Source: ChocPot-Mid sp043804925 (GTDB taxonomy: Bacteria > Bacteroidota > Ignavibacteria > Kapaibacteriales > UBA2268). From it: a stretch of DNA of 64,000 nt. Location: positions 1 through 64,000 of the forward strand of contig JAZDIP010000069.1 in assembly GCA_043804925.1 (NCBI GenBank), in the 5' to 3' direction. Below, piece by piece: positions 35,857-44,713 of the stretch. Position numbers and translations under genes: made by a program. Position 1 is the stretch's first letter; each line of letters begins with the position of its first letter. The notes beneath the pieces were generated by a model. The model was not told the DNA's origin and did no database searches. It saw only the letters and a program-made list of their open reading frames with translations.

Positions 35857-36618
35857 ATGGAAATACTTGTTACCAATGATGATGGAATTGATTCTCCGGG
35901 ATTGCACAGTTTAGCAAATGCTTTGCGTGAAATAGGCCATGTACAAGTTGTTGCTCCGGCAAAGCAACAAAGTGCAGTCAGTCATGCCCTGACAATCGAA
36001 TATCCATTACGAATATCTTCATATCATTTGAATGGTTCCCGTTTCGGGACTGCAGTTTACGGAACTCCAAGTGATTGTGTAAAACTTGCCATTGCCAATT
36101 TGCTGGACAAAAAACCTGATTTAGTCGTTTCAGGAGTTAACTTTGGAAGGAATACTTCAATCAATATTGTTTATTCCGGAACCGTTGCCGCTGCAACTGA
36201 AGGTTTGCTTGTCGGAATACCCTCGATTGCAGTTTCCGTTAATTCTCACAGCCGAAAAGCAGATACAATTCCATCGGCTCATTATGCGGCTTTAATAGCT
36301 AAGGAAATTACTTCAAATACAAAATTTAAGGGTTCCTTGATTAATATTAATGTCCCTGATTTACCACAGGAAAAAATCAAAGGAATAAAAATAACACGTC
36401 CAAGTAACGCCACTTGGAAGGATTGGTACGAAAAAAGAAAAGACCCATTTGACAGAGATTATTATTGGTTCTCCGGGGAATATATTGTAACAGAAGAAGA
36501 CCTGGATACTGATGATTATGCATTAACACAAGGGTATGTATCGGTCTCCCCTATTAAGTTAAATTTAACTGATAATAAGTTGATTGATGTATTAAAGTCG
36601 AACAATAATATCAGATAA
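35857..36618 (+). CDS. surE: 5'-nucleotidase SurE
   Basis: 253 aa. VTNDDGIDSPG at the N-terminus carries the metal-binding Asp pair, followed by SAVSHALTI, YGTPSDCVKLA and GVNFGRNTSINIVYSGTVAAATEG, all diagnostic. It dephosphorylates nucleoside monophosphates. Last gene of the rng-dxr-rseP-surE run, 17 nt after rseP. Confidence 0.96.
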   Translation: MEILVTNDDGIDSPGLHSLANALREIGHVQVVAPAKQQSAVSHALTIEYPLRISSYHLNGSRFGTAVYGTPSDCVKLAIANLLDKKPDLVVSGVNFGRNTSINIVYSGTVAAATEGLLVGIPSIAVSVNSHSRKADTIPSAHYAALIAKEITSNTKFKGSLININVPDLPQEKIKGIKITRPSNATWKDWYEKRKDPFDRDYYWFSGEYIVTEEDLDTDDYALTQGYVSVSPIKLNLTDNKLIDVLKSNNNIR

Positions 36619-36625
36619 TCAATAG

Positions 36626-36650
36626 AATTTTCCTTGTCCAAAGGAAAATT
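36626..36650. terminator. Bidirectional terminator between surE and the DUF4249 gene
   Basis: Perfect 10-bp stem AATTTTCCTT/AAGGAAAATT with loop GTCCA, A-rich on the left and T-rich on the right, so it works for the converging genes on both strands. Confidence 0.75.
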
Positions 36651-37498
36651 TATTTTAATACAATTTTGCTGCTTGTTGACGAAGTCCCGATAAATATTCC
36701 AATTCCATTTTTAATATTCCCCCTGACATTGACACCGGATGTTCCGAAAATATCAAAATCGGAGCCGCCTTGCCATCGAGTCAGGAAGTAATGATAAAAT
36801 TGTGTATCATAAGAGTCTAAAGAACAAGAATAGAATTGAATATCATATTTAAAATTTGTTGTGTCGTATGTTGTATATTGAAAAATTGACTGTTTGATTT
36901 TACCATTTTTTAAAGTGTCCTGATATCTTTTTATGTCTTCTGTGTAGTTTTTATAATCATTATTATCATACTGTGAAGATGCCAAATAAACAGCACCGGA
37001 TTTTGGTTTATATTCTGTATAAATCGTATATAACCAATATTCATCTTCATAATAGATATCCTTAATTTTAATATATTCTACTTTATAATAGAACGTATCT
37101 AACTCAACCGGTTCAGGAATTATAGTTGAAGCAGTTGCTATTAAATTTTTATATTTTACTTCCAAAGAATACTTCTTCCCGGTTTCAGGAATTAAATTTT
37201 CAGTATTATATCTTTGGCTCAAAGCATTATAATTTAATGGATAGGAAACACCATCTGATTTAATAACCGCTTCGGCATTTTTAACCAAAGCCGAGTCAAA
37301 ATTATATTGGTCTAAAGGAGGTAAAGTCCTTGTTATCTCAATACCTTCAACTTTCTTTCCTGCTTCAAGCACTCCTGTAATGACTAATTGTTCTCGATAA
37401 GGCAATTCAGGATTTTGAACAGTTTGCTCACAGGAAATAAGAAGGACTGATATAACAAATCCAAATAAAATGCTTGTATTTAAAAATATTTTTTTCAT
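36650..37498 (-). CDS. DUF4249 lipoprotein, partner of TonB receptor
   Basis: 282 aa from the ATG at 37498 (MKKIFLNTSILFG); 11 further codons are open upstream but lie in the spacer. Lipobox LLISC with the Cys at about residue 23. The DUF4249 start ELPYREQLVITGVLEAGKKVEGIEITRTLPP is clear. In Bacteroidota this family is encoded next to TonB-dependent receptors and is thought to sit on the outer membrane beside them. It follows the receptor gene after about 10 nt. Confidence 0.82.
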   Translation of the reverse strand: MKKIFLNTSILFGFVISVLLISCEQTVQNPELPYREQLVITGVLEAGKKVEGIEITRTLPPLDQYNFDSALVKNAEAVIKSDGVSYPLNYNALSQRYNTENLIPETGKKYSLEVKYKNLIATASTIIPEPVELDTFYYKVEYIKIKDIYYEDEYWLYTIYTEYKPKSGAVYLASSQYDNNDYKNYTEDIKRYQDTLKNGKIKQSIFQYTTYDTTNFKYDIQFYSCSLDSYDTQFYHYFLTRWQGGSDFDIFGTSGVNVRGNIKNGIGIFIGTSSTSSKIVLK

Positions 37499-37508
37499 AA
37501 TTTCATTC

Positions 37509-39869
37509 CTAAAATTTAAAGTTAATACCAATTGATGGAATCAAAGGAAATATTGTTATTTGTTTTACTACTTTTTTATAAATATATTCTTGTGTCCTTT
37601 CGTCCCAATAACTTTCATCACTGATATACCATGCAAAAGGATTTTTATAATTATATGCATTGTAAATGTTAAAATCAAGTTCAAATGGCAGACCGAACCA
37701 TTCGTATTTGTACATAAGATTTAAATCAAGACGCTGATAAGAAGGAAGCCGGAATCCATTCCTGTCAGTATACTGATATCTTTCCCATGAATAATACCAT
37801 GAATCCATAGATGGTACTTCACTATAATTATAAACACCTGAAGGCATAGTATAAGCTTGTCCGGTACGATAGTTCCATGTAGCTCCTATTTCCCATTCTT
37901 CGCTCAACTCATAAGTTATAGTAACTTCGAAGTCGTTCCGGATATCATATCTCGGAGAAAATGCTTTGCCTTCGTTAAGTTCATCGAAGTGATGGGTAAC
38001 CCAGGCAAGAGTATATCCAATCCAACCGGTGAAAGAGCCAACTCTTTTGTGAAGAAAAAATTCCACACCATAAGCTTCACCCCAACCTGTAGTGAATTGC
38101 TCCTGAAGAGGTACACCGAAATTGAAATCGGCGTCATCTTTGTAATCATATATATCCATCATTTTTTTATAATAACCTTCGACAGTGAATTGGTAATCTC
38201 CCCCACCTAAAAGAGTTTCAATTCCCAAAACACCCTGGTATGCCTGTGAAGGTTTAATAGTCGATGTTGAAGGAAACCACAAATCTGTTGGTAGTGTAAT
38301 ATCATTTCTGATAAGCAAATGCAAAAACTGGTTTGTTAGAGATGCGGCAGTGAATACAGAAAAATTATCAGTTATAGCATACTTAGCCGAAAATCTCGGT
38401 TCCAGACCTAAATAATTACCTTCCTGAAAATAATACAATCGGCAGCCAATATTAGTTGAAAATAATTCGGTTACTTTCCATTCGTCCTGTAAGTAAAGTG
38501 CGGCATCCAATGCTTTGATGGTCTGCACAGGTGCCTTCATGTCTATATCATCAAAAAATATGGACTGTGCAAAAGATTTAAAAGTGTGCCAGGTGGTTTC
38601 CAGTCCACTTTTAATTACATGATTTTCAAATGGGAAATATTGTGCTTCCCCCCTTAAAACTATATCAGTAATACCTGAAGTAGTACTAAAGAGTTCGCCT
38701 GTCTGACCTTGAGTAGTATCCCGATTATCTAAAGTAAGATTATAGTTATAATCCGAATAAATCAAGGAAAAGTTAGTAAACAATTTTGGTGAAACAATAT
38801 GCATCCACCGGAAATTTCCGGTTTTATTACCCCAATTGAAATTCGTTCCAAATTCATTTTCTGAAGAAGCATAAAGAACATCTCTTCCGAAATATCCGCT
38901 AATGAAAATCCTATCTGACTCAGATATTTTATAATTGACCTTTGCATTTAAATCATAAAAATAATAACCTGCATCCACATCGGAAGGAGCGGCAATGCTT
39001 TCACCTAATTTATAATAAAAATAAGGATGGAAAAATCTGCCGGATACCATAAAGGTTAAATCCTCTCCTATTGGTCCTTCAAGAGTCAATCTTGATGTAA
39101 GAGTACTTATGCCACCGGCACCGGAGAATTTTTCTTTTGTGCCTTCTTTCATGGAAACATCGAGTATACTCGAAAGCCGTCCACCATATTCAGCGGGAAA
39201 AGCACCTTTAATCAATCTGACATCTTTTAATGCATCGTTGTTGAATGTGCTTAAAAATCCTGCCATGTGTCCGGGATTATAAACAGTAACACCATCCAGG
39301 AGATAAAGCACCTGGTCGGGTGTACTTCCACGAATGTAAAGACCGCTGGAAAGTTCAGATGCCTGTGTTACGCCCGGGAGCAATTGCAAAACCCTGAACA
39401 AATCTTTTTCGGCACCAATTGAGGAAATTTTATCAACAAAAGACGGAGAAATATCTACGGAACTTATTCCTTTTGTAGCACCCGAACTCCTTTCGGCTTC
39501 AACTATAACTTCCTGGGTTCTAACGTCCATTCTTCCAATGCTGATATTTGCTATTAGGTCATTATTCGATTTGACTTCTATTTTTTCGATGTACTTGTTA
39601 TAGCCAATACCTTGGGCTACTAAAATATAATTACCTTTGCCAATACCGGGAATAGAATAAAAACCGAATTTATTGGTATAAACTCCCTTAAGCGGCTTTG
39701 TGATTGTGGTATCGGATGAATACAATGCAACTGTAATACCGATGACATATTCTCCCGATATTTTCTCGGTAACAGAACCTGCAATGTTTACCGTTTGTGC
39801 CATGCTTTGATACAAAGGAAAGAATACAATCAAAAGCACGAATAATGAAAAATATTTTAATTTCAGCAT
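37509..39869 (-). CDS. TonB-dependent outer-membrane receptor with carboxypeptidase-like N-terminal domain
   Basis: 786 aa. Signal peptide (YFSLFVLLIVFFPLYQSMA), then a CarboxypepD_reg-like domain (VNIAGSVTEKISGEYVIGITVAL, GKGNYILVAQGIGY), a plug domain (VLQLLPGVTQASELSSGLYIRGSTPDQVLYLLDGVTVYNP is quoted here in part: GVTQASELSSG, LLDGVTVYNPGHM), and a beta-barrel to the C-terminus ending FPLIPSIGINFKF. No TonB-box sequence could be verified. Substrate unknown. The barrel is rich in aromatic residues (YYSWERYQY). Operon with the DUF4249 gene. Confidence 0.9.
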   Translation of the reverse strand: MLKLKYFSLFVLLIVFFPLYQSMAQTVNIAGSVTEKISGEYVIGITVALYSSDTTITKPLKGVYTNKFGFYSIPGIGKGNYILVAQGIGYNKYIEKIEVKSNNDLIANISIGRMDVRTQEVIVEAERSSGATKGISSVDISPSFVDKISSIGAEKDLFRVLQLLPGVTQASELSSGLYIRGSTPDQVLYLLDGVTVYNPGHMAGFLSTFNNDALKDVRLIKGAFPAEYGGRLSSILDVSMKEGTKEKFSGAGGISTLTSRLTLEGPIGEDLTFMVSGRFFHPYFYYKLGESIAAPSDVDAGYYFYDLNAKVNYKISESDRIFISGYFGRDVLYASSENEFGTNFNWGNKTGNFRWMHIVSPKLFTNFSLIYSDYNYNLTLDNRDTTQGQTGELFSTTSGITDIVLRGEAQYFPFENHVIKSGLETTWHTFKSFAQSIFFDDIDMKAPVQTIKALDAALYLQDEWKVTELFSTNIGCRLYYFQEGNYLGLEPRFSAKYAITDNFSVFTAASLTNQFLHLLIRNDITLPTDLWFPSTSTIKPSQAYQGVLGIETLLGGGDYQFTVEGYYKKMMDIYDYKDDADFNFGVPLQEQFTTGWGEAYGVEFFLHKRVGSFTGWIGYTLAWVTHHFDELNEGKAFSPRYDIRNDFEVTITYELSEEWEIGATWNYRTGQAYTMPSGVYNYSEVPSMDSWYYSWERYQYTDRNGFRLPSYQRLDLNLMYKYEWFGLPFELDFNIYNAYNYKNPFAWYISDESYWDERTQEYIYKKVVKQITIFPLIPSIGINFKF

Positions 39870-40034
39870 TTTACTCCATCAATTGAATATTAATTTGGTA
39901 TATATACGAAAGAATAGGTAGAAAGTTGTGATTACTTTTTTACTTGTAAATTATCTTTTTTATTACTTTAAATCAAATTTTTAATATCTTACATAAAAAC
40001 CTAATCTAAAATTCCTTAGATTCCAAAGATCTTC

Positions 40035-40721
40035 CTAAATATCTCTTGCAATCGGGTAATATGAAATATTGGGAACTAACTTAAATTTATCCAATTCAAT
40101 AATATATTCTAATCCTAAACATAGTACCAAATTATGCTCTGATAATTCTGAAAGTTCACCCCTTGCTTCGTTTCCTCTAATTTTTGTCTCACCATTCACA
40201 ACCAAAAATTCTTCAGATACTTCATAAGCATTTCCCAACAAATATGAATAAGATGGTCCTATTGATACTCCGATGTGATTACTAGCAAAATTAAATTTAT
40301 ACAAAGCTTCAAACGTTAAATAGCTAATTGTAAATGTGAATTTCTGAGAAATAATACCAGTCTTTACTATTCCATATTCAAGAAATTGAATATTTTCATT
40401 GAACGTTCCTGATTTGTAAAACAATTCAAAATAACTTTTAAGAATTACATTATGGCTGATTTTCCTTCTCTTGTATAACTCTAAATTAATACTTCCTCCA
40501 AAGTAAATACCATGCAAATATTCGCCATTAAAGTAACTTATAAATTTACTTTTTGTATTATCACGAGTATTGCCATCAATTTTTATAAAATTTTCATTAT
40601 CATCATACCCACCAATATATCCAGCAGAACCGCCAAATTGAATAAATTGATTTTCAGCTTCACAAAAAAGAATTGTGAGGAAAACAAAAATTATTATTAC
40701 TATTATTCTTCTAATATTCAT
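40035..40721 (-). CDS. Putative exported outer-membrane-like protein
   Basis: 228 aa from the ATG at 40721; the frame is open 18 codons further, but there it overlaps the methyltransferase coding end. Signal peptide (NIRRIIVIIIFVFLTILFCEA). Alternating strands and aromatic residues (GGSINLELYKRR, FTISYLTFEALYKF, VSIGPSYSYLLGNAYE, LCLGLEYIIELDKF) suggest a small beta-barrel. No named family. Its ATG overlaps the stop of the upstream methyltransferase gene (ATGAATATTAG). Confidence 0.65.
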   Translation of the reverse strand: MNIRRIIVIIIFVFLTILFCEAENQFIQFGGSAGYIGGYDDNENFIKIDGNTRDNTKSKFISYFNGEYLHGIYFGGSINLELYKRRKISHNVILKSYFELFYKSGTFNENIQFLEYGIVKTGIISQKFTFTISYLTFEALYKFNFASNHIGVSIGPSYSYLLGNAYEVSEEFLVVNGETKIRGNEARGELSELSEHNLVLCLGLEYIIELDKFKLVPNISYYPIARDI

Positions 40722-42015
40722 TATTTCTTTGTTGTTGCCATAGATTAATAAATTTTTCTTTATACTTAAATTCAATATCTTTATCTATCTGCACTAATTT
40801 GTTTTTAAGCAAATGTGCATTGATAAATGTCTTATTTTCCAAATAAAGATAGCAAAGTAAATTATTGTCTTTGTCGTATTTTATATTATCATATTTAAGG
40901 AATACTTTCTTACCTTTTGTCTTTTCATTTAAAAATAAAATGGCTTTATCATTTTCAAATGGAGATTCTTTTATACCAAGAAGTTTAATAACTAGACCAT
41001 TGTTTAGTTGTATTTTTTCAGGGCTGATTATTTCCTTAACGGTAAAATATTCTTCTCTTTGTGCCGGAACATCTTTATCTATTTTTGAACCGAATTGCAA
41101 TTTTTTTATGTCAATTTTTTTATCAAAAGTATGTTGGTCTTTGAATATATATGGTAGTTTTTGTATTTCGTTTTCAAAATTAACTTCATTTTCCTTTTGT
41201 TTGATAAACTCATAATTTGTAGCATAAATATCATTTTGTTCTACACCCAATTTATCTTTAATTATTGGTATAAAATCAGAATTAATTTCATATCCAAATG
41301 AATTGCGTTCAAGAATTTTTGCAACAAGCGATGTAGTACCACTGCCTAAAAATGGGTCAAGCACAGTTTCACCAACAAATGAAAACATTTTTATTAATCT
41401 TCTGGGTAATTCATCAGGGAACATTGCTATGTGGTTCTGCTGTTTTGCTCCATTTAAATACCAGTGTCCGGCAAAAAAAGTATTCCATTCATCTGCGGTC
41501 ATTTTCGAAAGTTCTTTTTGTTCTTTTGTATGCTTGGGTGCATCTCCTAATTTTTTGAATATCAGAATAAATTCATAATCAATTTTTAATATACCGTTTC
41601 TTGGATAAGGATACGAACCCATCTGAACACCACCACCGGTAGTATTGGATGTAGTTACCTTTTGCCAAATAATGGCTCCCATATAATCGAAACCTATATT
41701 TTCGCAGAATTTTATTATTTCTTCACGAATAGGGATTACTTTATATCTGCCATAATAAACTGCTCTTGCAAATTGGTCACCAATATTTATACATAAACGG
41801 CAACCATTATGTAGAACTCTTGAACATTCTTTCCAAACAAGATTTAAATTATTAATATAGTTTTCATAGGAATCATGAAAGCCGATTTGATTTTCCGAGC
41901 CATAGTCTTTTAGTTGCCAATAAGGTGGAGATGTAATAATTAAATGAACAGAATTATCATCTAATTCTATCATATTTCTGCTATCACCATTTATTATTTT
42001 ATGAACTGTTTTCAT
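40711..42015 (-). CDS. Site-specific DNA methyltransferase with C-terminal nuclease-like (SNc) domain
   Basis: 434 aa. Methylase motif IV TSPPYW lies at residue 29-34 and motif I DPFLGSGTT at about 218-226, the beta-class order of N4-cytosine/N6-adenine enzymes. From about residue 320 the sequence resembles a staphylococcal-nuclease-like fold (TVKEIISPEKIQLNNG, VIKLLGIKESP, KGKKVFLKYDN, LLCYLYLENKTFINAHLL). Residues that in SNase bind Ca and catalyse (Asp21, Arg35, Asp40, Glu43) are not matched, so this part is likely a non-catalytic OB-fold. No restriction gene is adjacent, so it looks like an orphan methylase. It overlaps the next gene by 11 nt. Confidence 0.85.
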   Translation of the reverse strand: MKTVHKIINGDSRNMIELDDNSVHLIITSPPYWQLKDYGSENQIGFHDSYENYINNLNLVWKECSRVLHNGCRLCINIGDQFARAVYYGRYKVIPIREEIIKFCENIGFDYMGAIIWQKVTTSNTTGGGVQMGSYPYPRNGILKIDYEFILIFKKLGDAPKHTKEQKELSKMTADEWNTFFAGHWYLNGAKQQNHIAMFPDELPRRLIKMFSFVGETVLDPFLGSGTTSLVAKILERNSFGYEINSDFIPIIKDKLGVEQNDIYATNYEFIKQKENEVNFENEIQKLPYIFKDQHTFDKKIDIKKLQFGSKIDKDVPAQREEYFTVKEIISPEKIQLNNGLVIKLLGIKESPFENDKAILFLNEKTKGKKVFLKYDNIKYDKDNNLLCYLYLENKTFINAHLLKNKLVQIDKDIEFKYKEKFINLWQQQRNNEY

Positions 42016-42156
42016 ATTAAATGCAATTTAGCAAAAATAATATAATCAATATAATTTTTAAAAGCTTTCAAACCTGTCTTGTCCTGAAACAGTTTGACAA
42101 AAAAATAATTTAAAAATGTTTGTTGAATAAAAATTTCTTTTTCAAAACAAAAAAAT

Positions 42157-42558
42157 TCAGCATTTTTTACAATATGTAACTAATTTTTTAAATTTCCTAA
42201 TCACATTTCTGTCAATTGAAAATAAAGTTTTACCTATTGTTGCAAATTCATCACAAAACCAAATTTGTTCTCTGTTACCAACAAAGGAAACCCGAAACCA
42301 CCAATGTTTTAGAATTTGGTTTTTATCAATTTCTTTGCTTTCAATAGTCTTAAAATCAATTTGTTTTAAGAAAGTAAAGATTGAATCAATTCTTTTTCTA
42401 TTATCAATTTTCAAGGTATCAATTTTCTCATCGTTTGTTCTTATTTCGATTTGAATCAATGATATTTTCCCAATATCCCAGCTATTGATACGATTTTGTG
42501 ATATTACTCCCATACTTGATAAAGTAATGAACGCTAAAATTAATGCAAATATTTTCAT
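42157..42558 (-). CDS. Small exported protein of unknown function
   Basis: 133 aa with a signal peptide (KIFALILAFITLSSMGVIS). The mature chain has ISLIQIEIRTNDEKIDTLKIDNRKRIDSIFTFLKQI-type alternating strands and helices, and a LKHWWFRVSFVG strand. A Cys pair ends the protein (YCKKC). It resembles short periplasmic proteins found with many lipoprotein genes but no family is assigned. AAGGAG-like sequence precedes the start. Confidence 0.6.
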   Translation of the reverse strand: MKIFALILAFITLSSMGVISQNRINSWDIGKISLIQIEIRTNDEKIDTLKIDNRKRIDSIFTFLKQIDFKTIESKEIDKNQILKHWWFRVSFVGNREQIWFCDEFATIGKTLFSIDRNVIRKFKKLVTYCKKC

Positions 42559-42663
42559 AAAAAAACTCCTTGAAATAATTTTGTAAATCTAAAATTTCTC
42601 TTCGGTTACTATATAAACGAAAAAAATTTATGAATGTTACAGAATCTCAAGTATTGTATTTTT

Positions 42664-42873
42664 TTATCTCTTAGCCCTTTTAAATATCGCAACTAAATCC
42701 CTTGACCAACCATATCCCATATGAGTAACCGATGTGGAAACCAGTTCCCATTTTTGCTCACCAAGTTCGCTGAGTCTGGAATTTAATTCATGTATATCAA
42801 CCTTTCCACCCCAAAAACCTTTTTGGGCTGATATAGTTAACACTTTGTATTCCCATTGAGTTAAGTTATCCAT
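42664..42873 (-). CDS. DUF4177-family small protein
   Basis: 69 aa. WEYKVLTISAQKGFWGGKVDIHELNSRLSELGEQKWELVSTS is the DUF4177 pattern (EYK start, LN..G..GWELV core, terminal FKR). Function unknown; widespread small cytoplasmic proteins. A related protein may be encoded in the tRNA-Leu element at 58924. Single gene, weak ribosome site. Confidence 0.82.
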   Translation of the reverse strand: MDNLTQWEYKVLTISAQKGFWGGKVDIHELNSRLSELGEQKWELVSTSVTHMGYGWSRDLVAIFKRAKR

Positions 42874-43153
42874 TTTATTCCTTCCTATAATTAAAAATAA
42901 TGGCGTTTATTAATAGAAAACGATTTCTTAATCGATAAGTTTCAATTGATTTGGAATTAATAAGCATTTTGTATAGTTGTCCGGAAAAATGTAAATAAAA
43001 AAAACCATAATTATCTTTTTTCAGAATAGTTATAGCAGAGATAGGATTACATAAAATAGTATCTCAAAATTGAGGACTATTTGAAAATATTCTTATTAAA
43101 AAATGATTTTAACAAATAAAACTTCTCGAACTTGTCGTGGATACACAAACTCT
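42874..43153. other. AT-rich gap without a gene
   Basis: 280 nt between the DUF4177 gene and the cysteine desulfurase stop. No frame, hairpin or repeat stood out. Both neighbours are on the minus strand; it contains the DUF4177 promoter region. Confidence 0.4.
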
Positions 43154-44710
43154 TTATCTGTTATTATTAATAAATTCCCTTAAAATAATAACCATCCTAT
43201 CAATTTCTTCCTTAGTATTATACATAGCAAGAGAGGGTCTGACTGTTTGCTCTAAACCAAAATGCCTCAATGCAGGTTGGGCACAGTGATGTCCTACCCT
43301 GACAGCAATACCAAAACTATCGAGGTATTTGCCAATTGCCTGATTGTCAATTCCGGGAACTACAAAAGACAAGATACTGACTTTATCCTGAGCCGTGCCG
43401 ATAAGTCTAATACCCGGTATGCTTGCCAATTGATTCATAGCATAATCCGTTAAACAATGTTCGTAGGATGAGATGTTCTCGAGTCCAATTTCCGAAACGT
43501 AATTCAGTGCAGCTTCGAGACCAACTGCATCAGCGACGTTTGGGGTTCCAGCTTCGAATTTTGCAGGTACATCGTTAAATTTTGTTTCCTCGAAAGTGAC
43601 GTCATGAATCATATTACCACCACCCTGCCAAGGCAACATTAAATCAAGTAATTCCTTTTTCCCGTATACAGCACCTATGCCCGTTGGACCATAAATTTTA
43701 TGACCGGAAAAAACAAGAAAGTCTGCATCCAAATCCTGTACATTCACTCTTTGGTGAGCAACAGATTGGGCTGCATCCACCAAAACGATAGCAGCATAGC
43801 GGTGAGCAAGCTCAATAATCTCCTTAACTGGCGTAATAGTCCCTAGTGCATTTGATACCTGACTTATACCAACTATTTTTGTTTTAGGATTTAGCAGTCG
43901 CTGGTATTCCTCTATCATAATCTCACCGTTATTATTTATGGGAGTCATGATAATTTTTGCACCGGTTTTTTTTGCGATAAGTTGCCATGGTACAATGTTC
44001 GCGTGATGTTCAAGCTCAGGTAATAGAATTTCATCACCAGGAATTAAGAATTTTTTCCCATAAGCATTTGCTATTAGGTTAATACCTTCGGTAGTACCTC
44101 GAACAAATATTATTTCATCAGGATCTGAAGCTCCTAAAAATTCTTGAATGGTTTTCCTTGCGGACTCATGGGCATCAGTCGCTTTTGTAGCAAGTTCATG
44201 TACTCCACGGTGGATATTTGAGTTAATAGTTTTGTAAAATTCAGAAACGGTATCTATTACTATATTCGGTTTCTGCGTTGTTGCGGCATTGTCAAACCAC
44301 ACAAGGCGATTGCCGTTAACTTGTTGATTCAGAATTGGGAAATCTTTCCTGATGATATTCGGGTCGAAACTTTCAAATTTATTGGAAGAAGCAAATTCTT
44401 TGTGTTCTGAAATGAAATAATATGAACTTGGTTTATCATCACTTTTCAAAAAGTAAAAATCATTTTGATGATTTTGAAGCGTTTCAACATCTTTATTAGA
44501 TTTGCCTTCCTTCTCAGATTCTGAAACAGTTAACGTTTCTGGGAATGTCTCTGAGAATTTGCCTTGAAAATCAGGATCAGGCAAGTGTTTCCCATAATTT
44601 TGAAAATCATCTAAAGCAGTAAAATCATTGTAATATTTATTCGCTAATTCCTCAATAATCTTAGTTTCAGCTAAAAGAAAGGGGTCTAAATATTTATTTT
44701 CTATTTTCAT
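43154..44710 (-). CDS. Cysteine desulfurase, predicted encapsulin cargo
   Basis: 518 aa against about 405 for SufS. Residues from about 119 (NIIRKDFPILNQQVNGNRL) are a standard group II cysteine desulfurase: HHAN at 236-239, PLP Lys338 in SGHK, and catalytic Cys476 in GHHCAQPALRHFG. The first ~118 residues have no counterpart in SufS; they are polar and probably disordered, starting KYLDPFLLAETKII and containing LPDPDFQGKFSETFP. In known family 2 encapsulins the cargo cysteine desulfurase carries such an N-terminal extension as loading signal. It lies 3 nt after the encapsulin gene in the same operon, so I infer encapsulation. It liberates sulfur from cysteine, as persulfide. Confidence 0.93.
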   Translation of the reverse strand: MKIENKYLDPFLLAETKIIEELANKYYNDFTALDDFQNYGKHLPDPDFQGKFSETFPETLTVSESEKEGKSNKDVETLQNHQNDFYFLKSDDKPSSYYFISEHKEFASSNKFESFDPNIIRKDFPILNQQVNGNRLVWFDNAATTQKPNIVIDTVSEFYKTINSNIHRGVHELATKATDAHESARKTIQEFLGASDPDEIIFVRGTTEGINLIANAYGKKFLIPGDEILLPELEHHANIVPWQLIAKKTGAKIIMTPINNNGEIMIEEYQRLLNPKTKIVGISQVSNALGTITPVKEIIELAHRYAAIVLVDAAQSVAHQRVNVQDLDADFLVFSGHKIYGPTGIGAVYGKKELLDLMLPWQGGGNMIHDVTFEETKFNDVPAKFEAGTPNVADAVGLEAALNYVSEIGLENISSYEHCLTDYAMNQLASIPGIRLIGTAQDKVSILSFVVPGIDNQAIGKYLDSFGIAVRVGHHCAQPALRHFGLEQTVRPSLAMYNTKEEIDRMVIILREFINNNR

Positions 44711-44713
44711 TTC

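Noticed and set aside
42160..42560. Restriction partner for the DNA methyltransferase
   Set aside because: The gene is an exported small protein with a signal peptide, not a nuclease.
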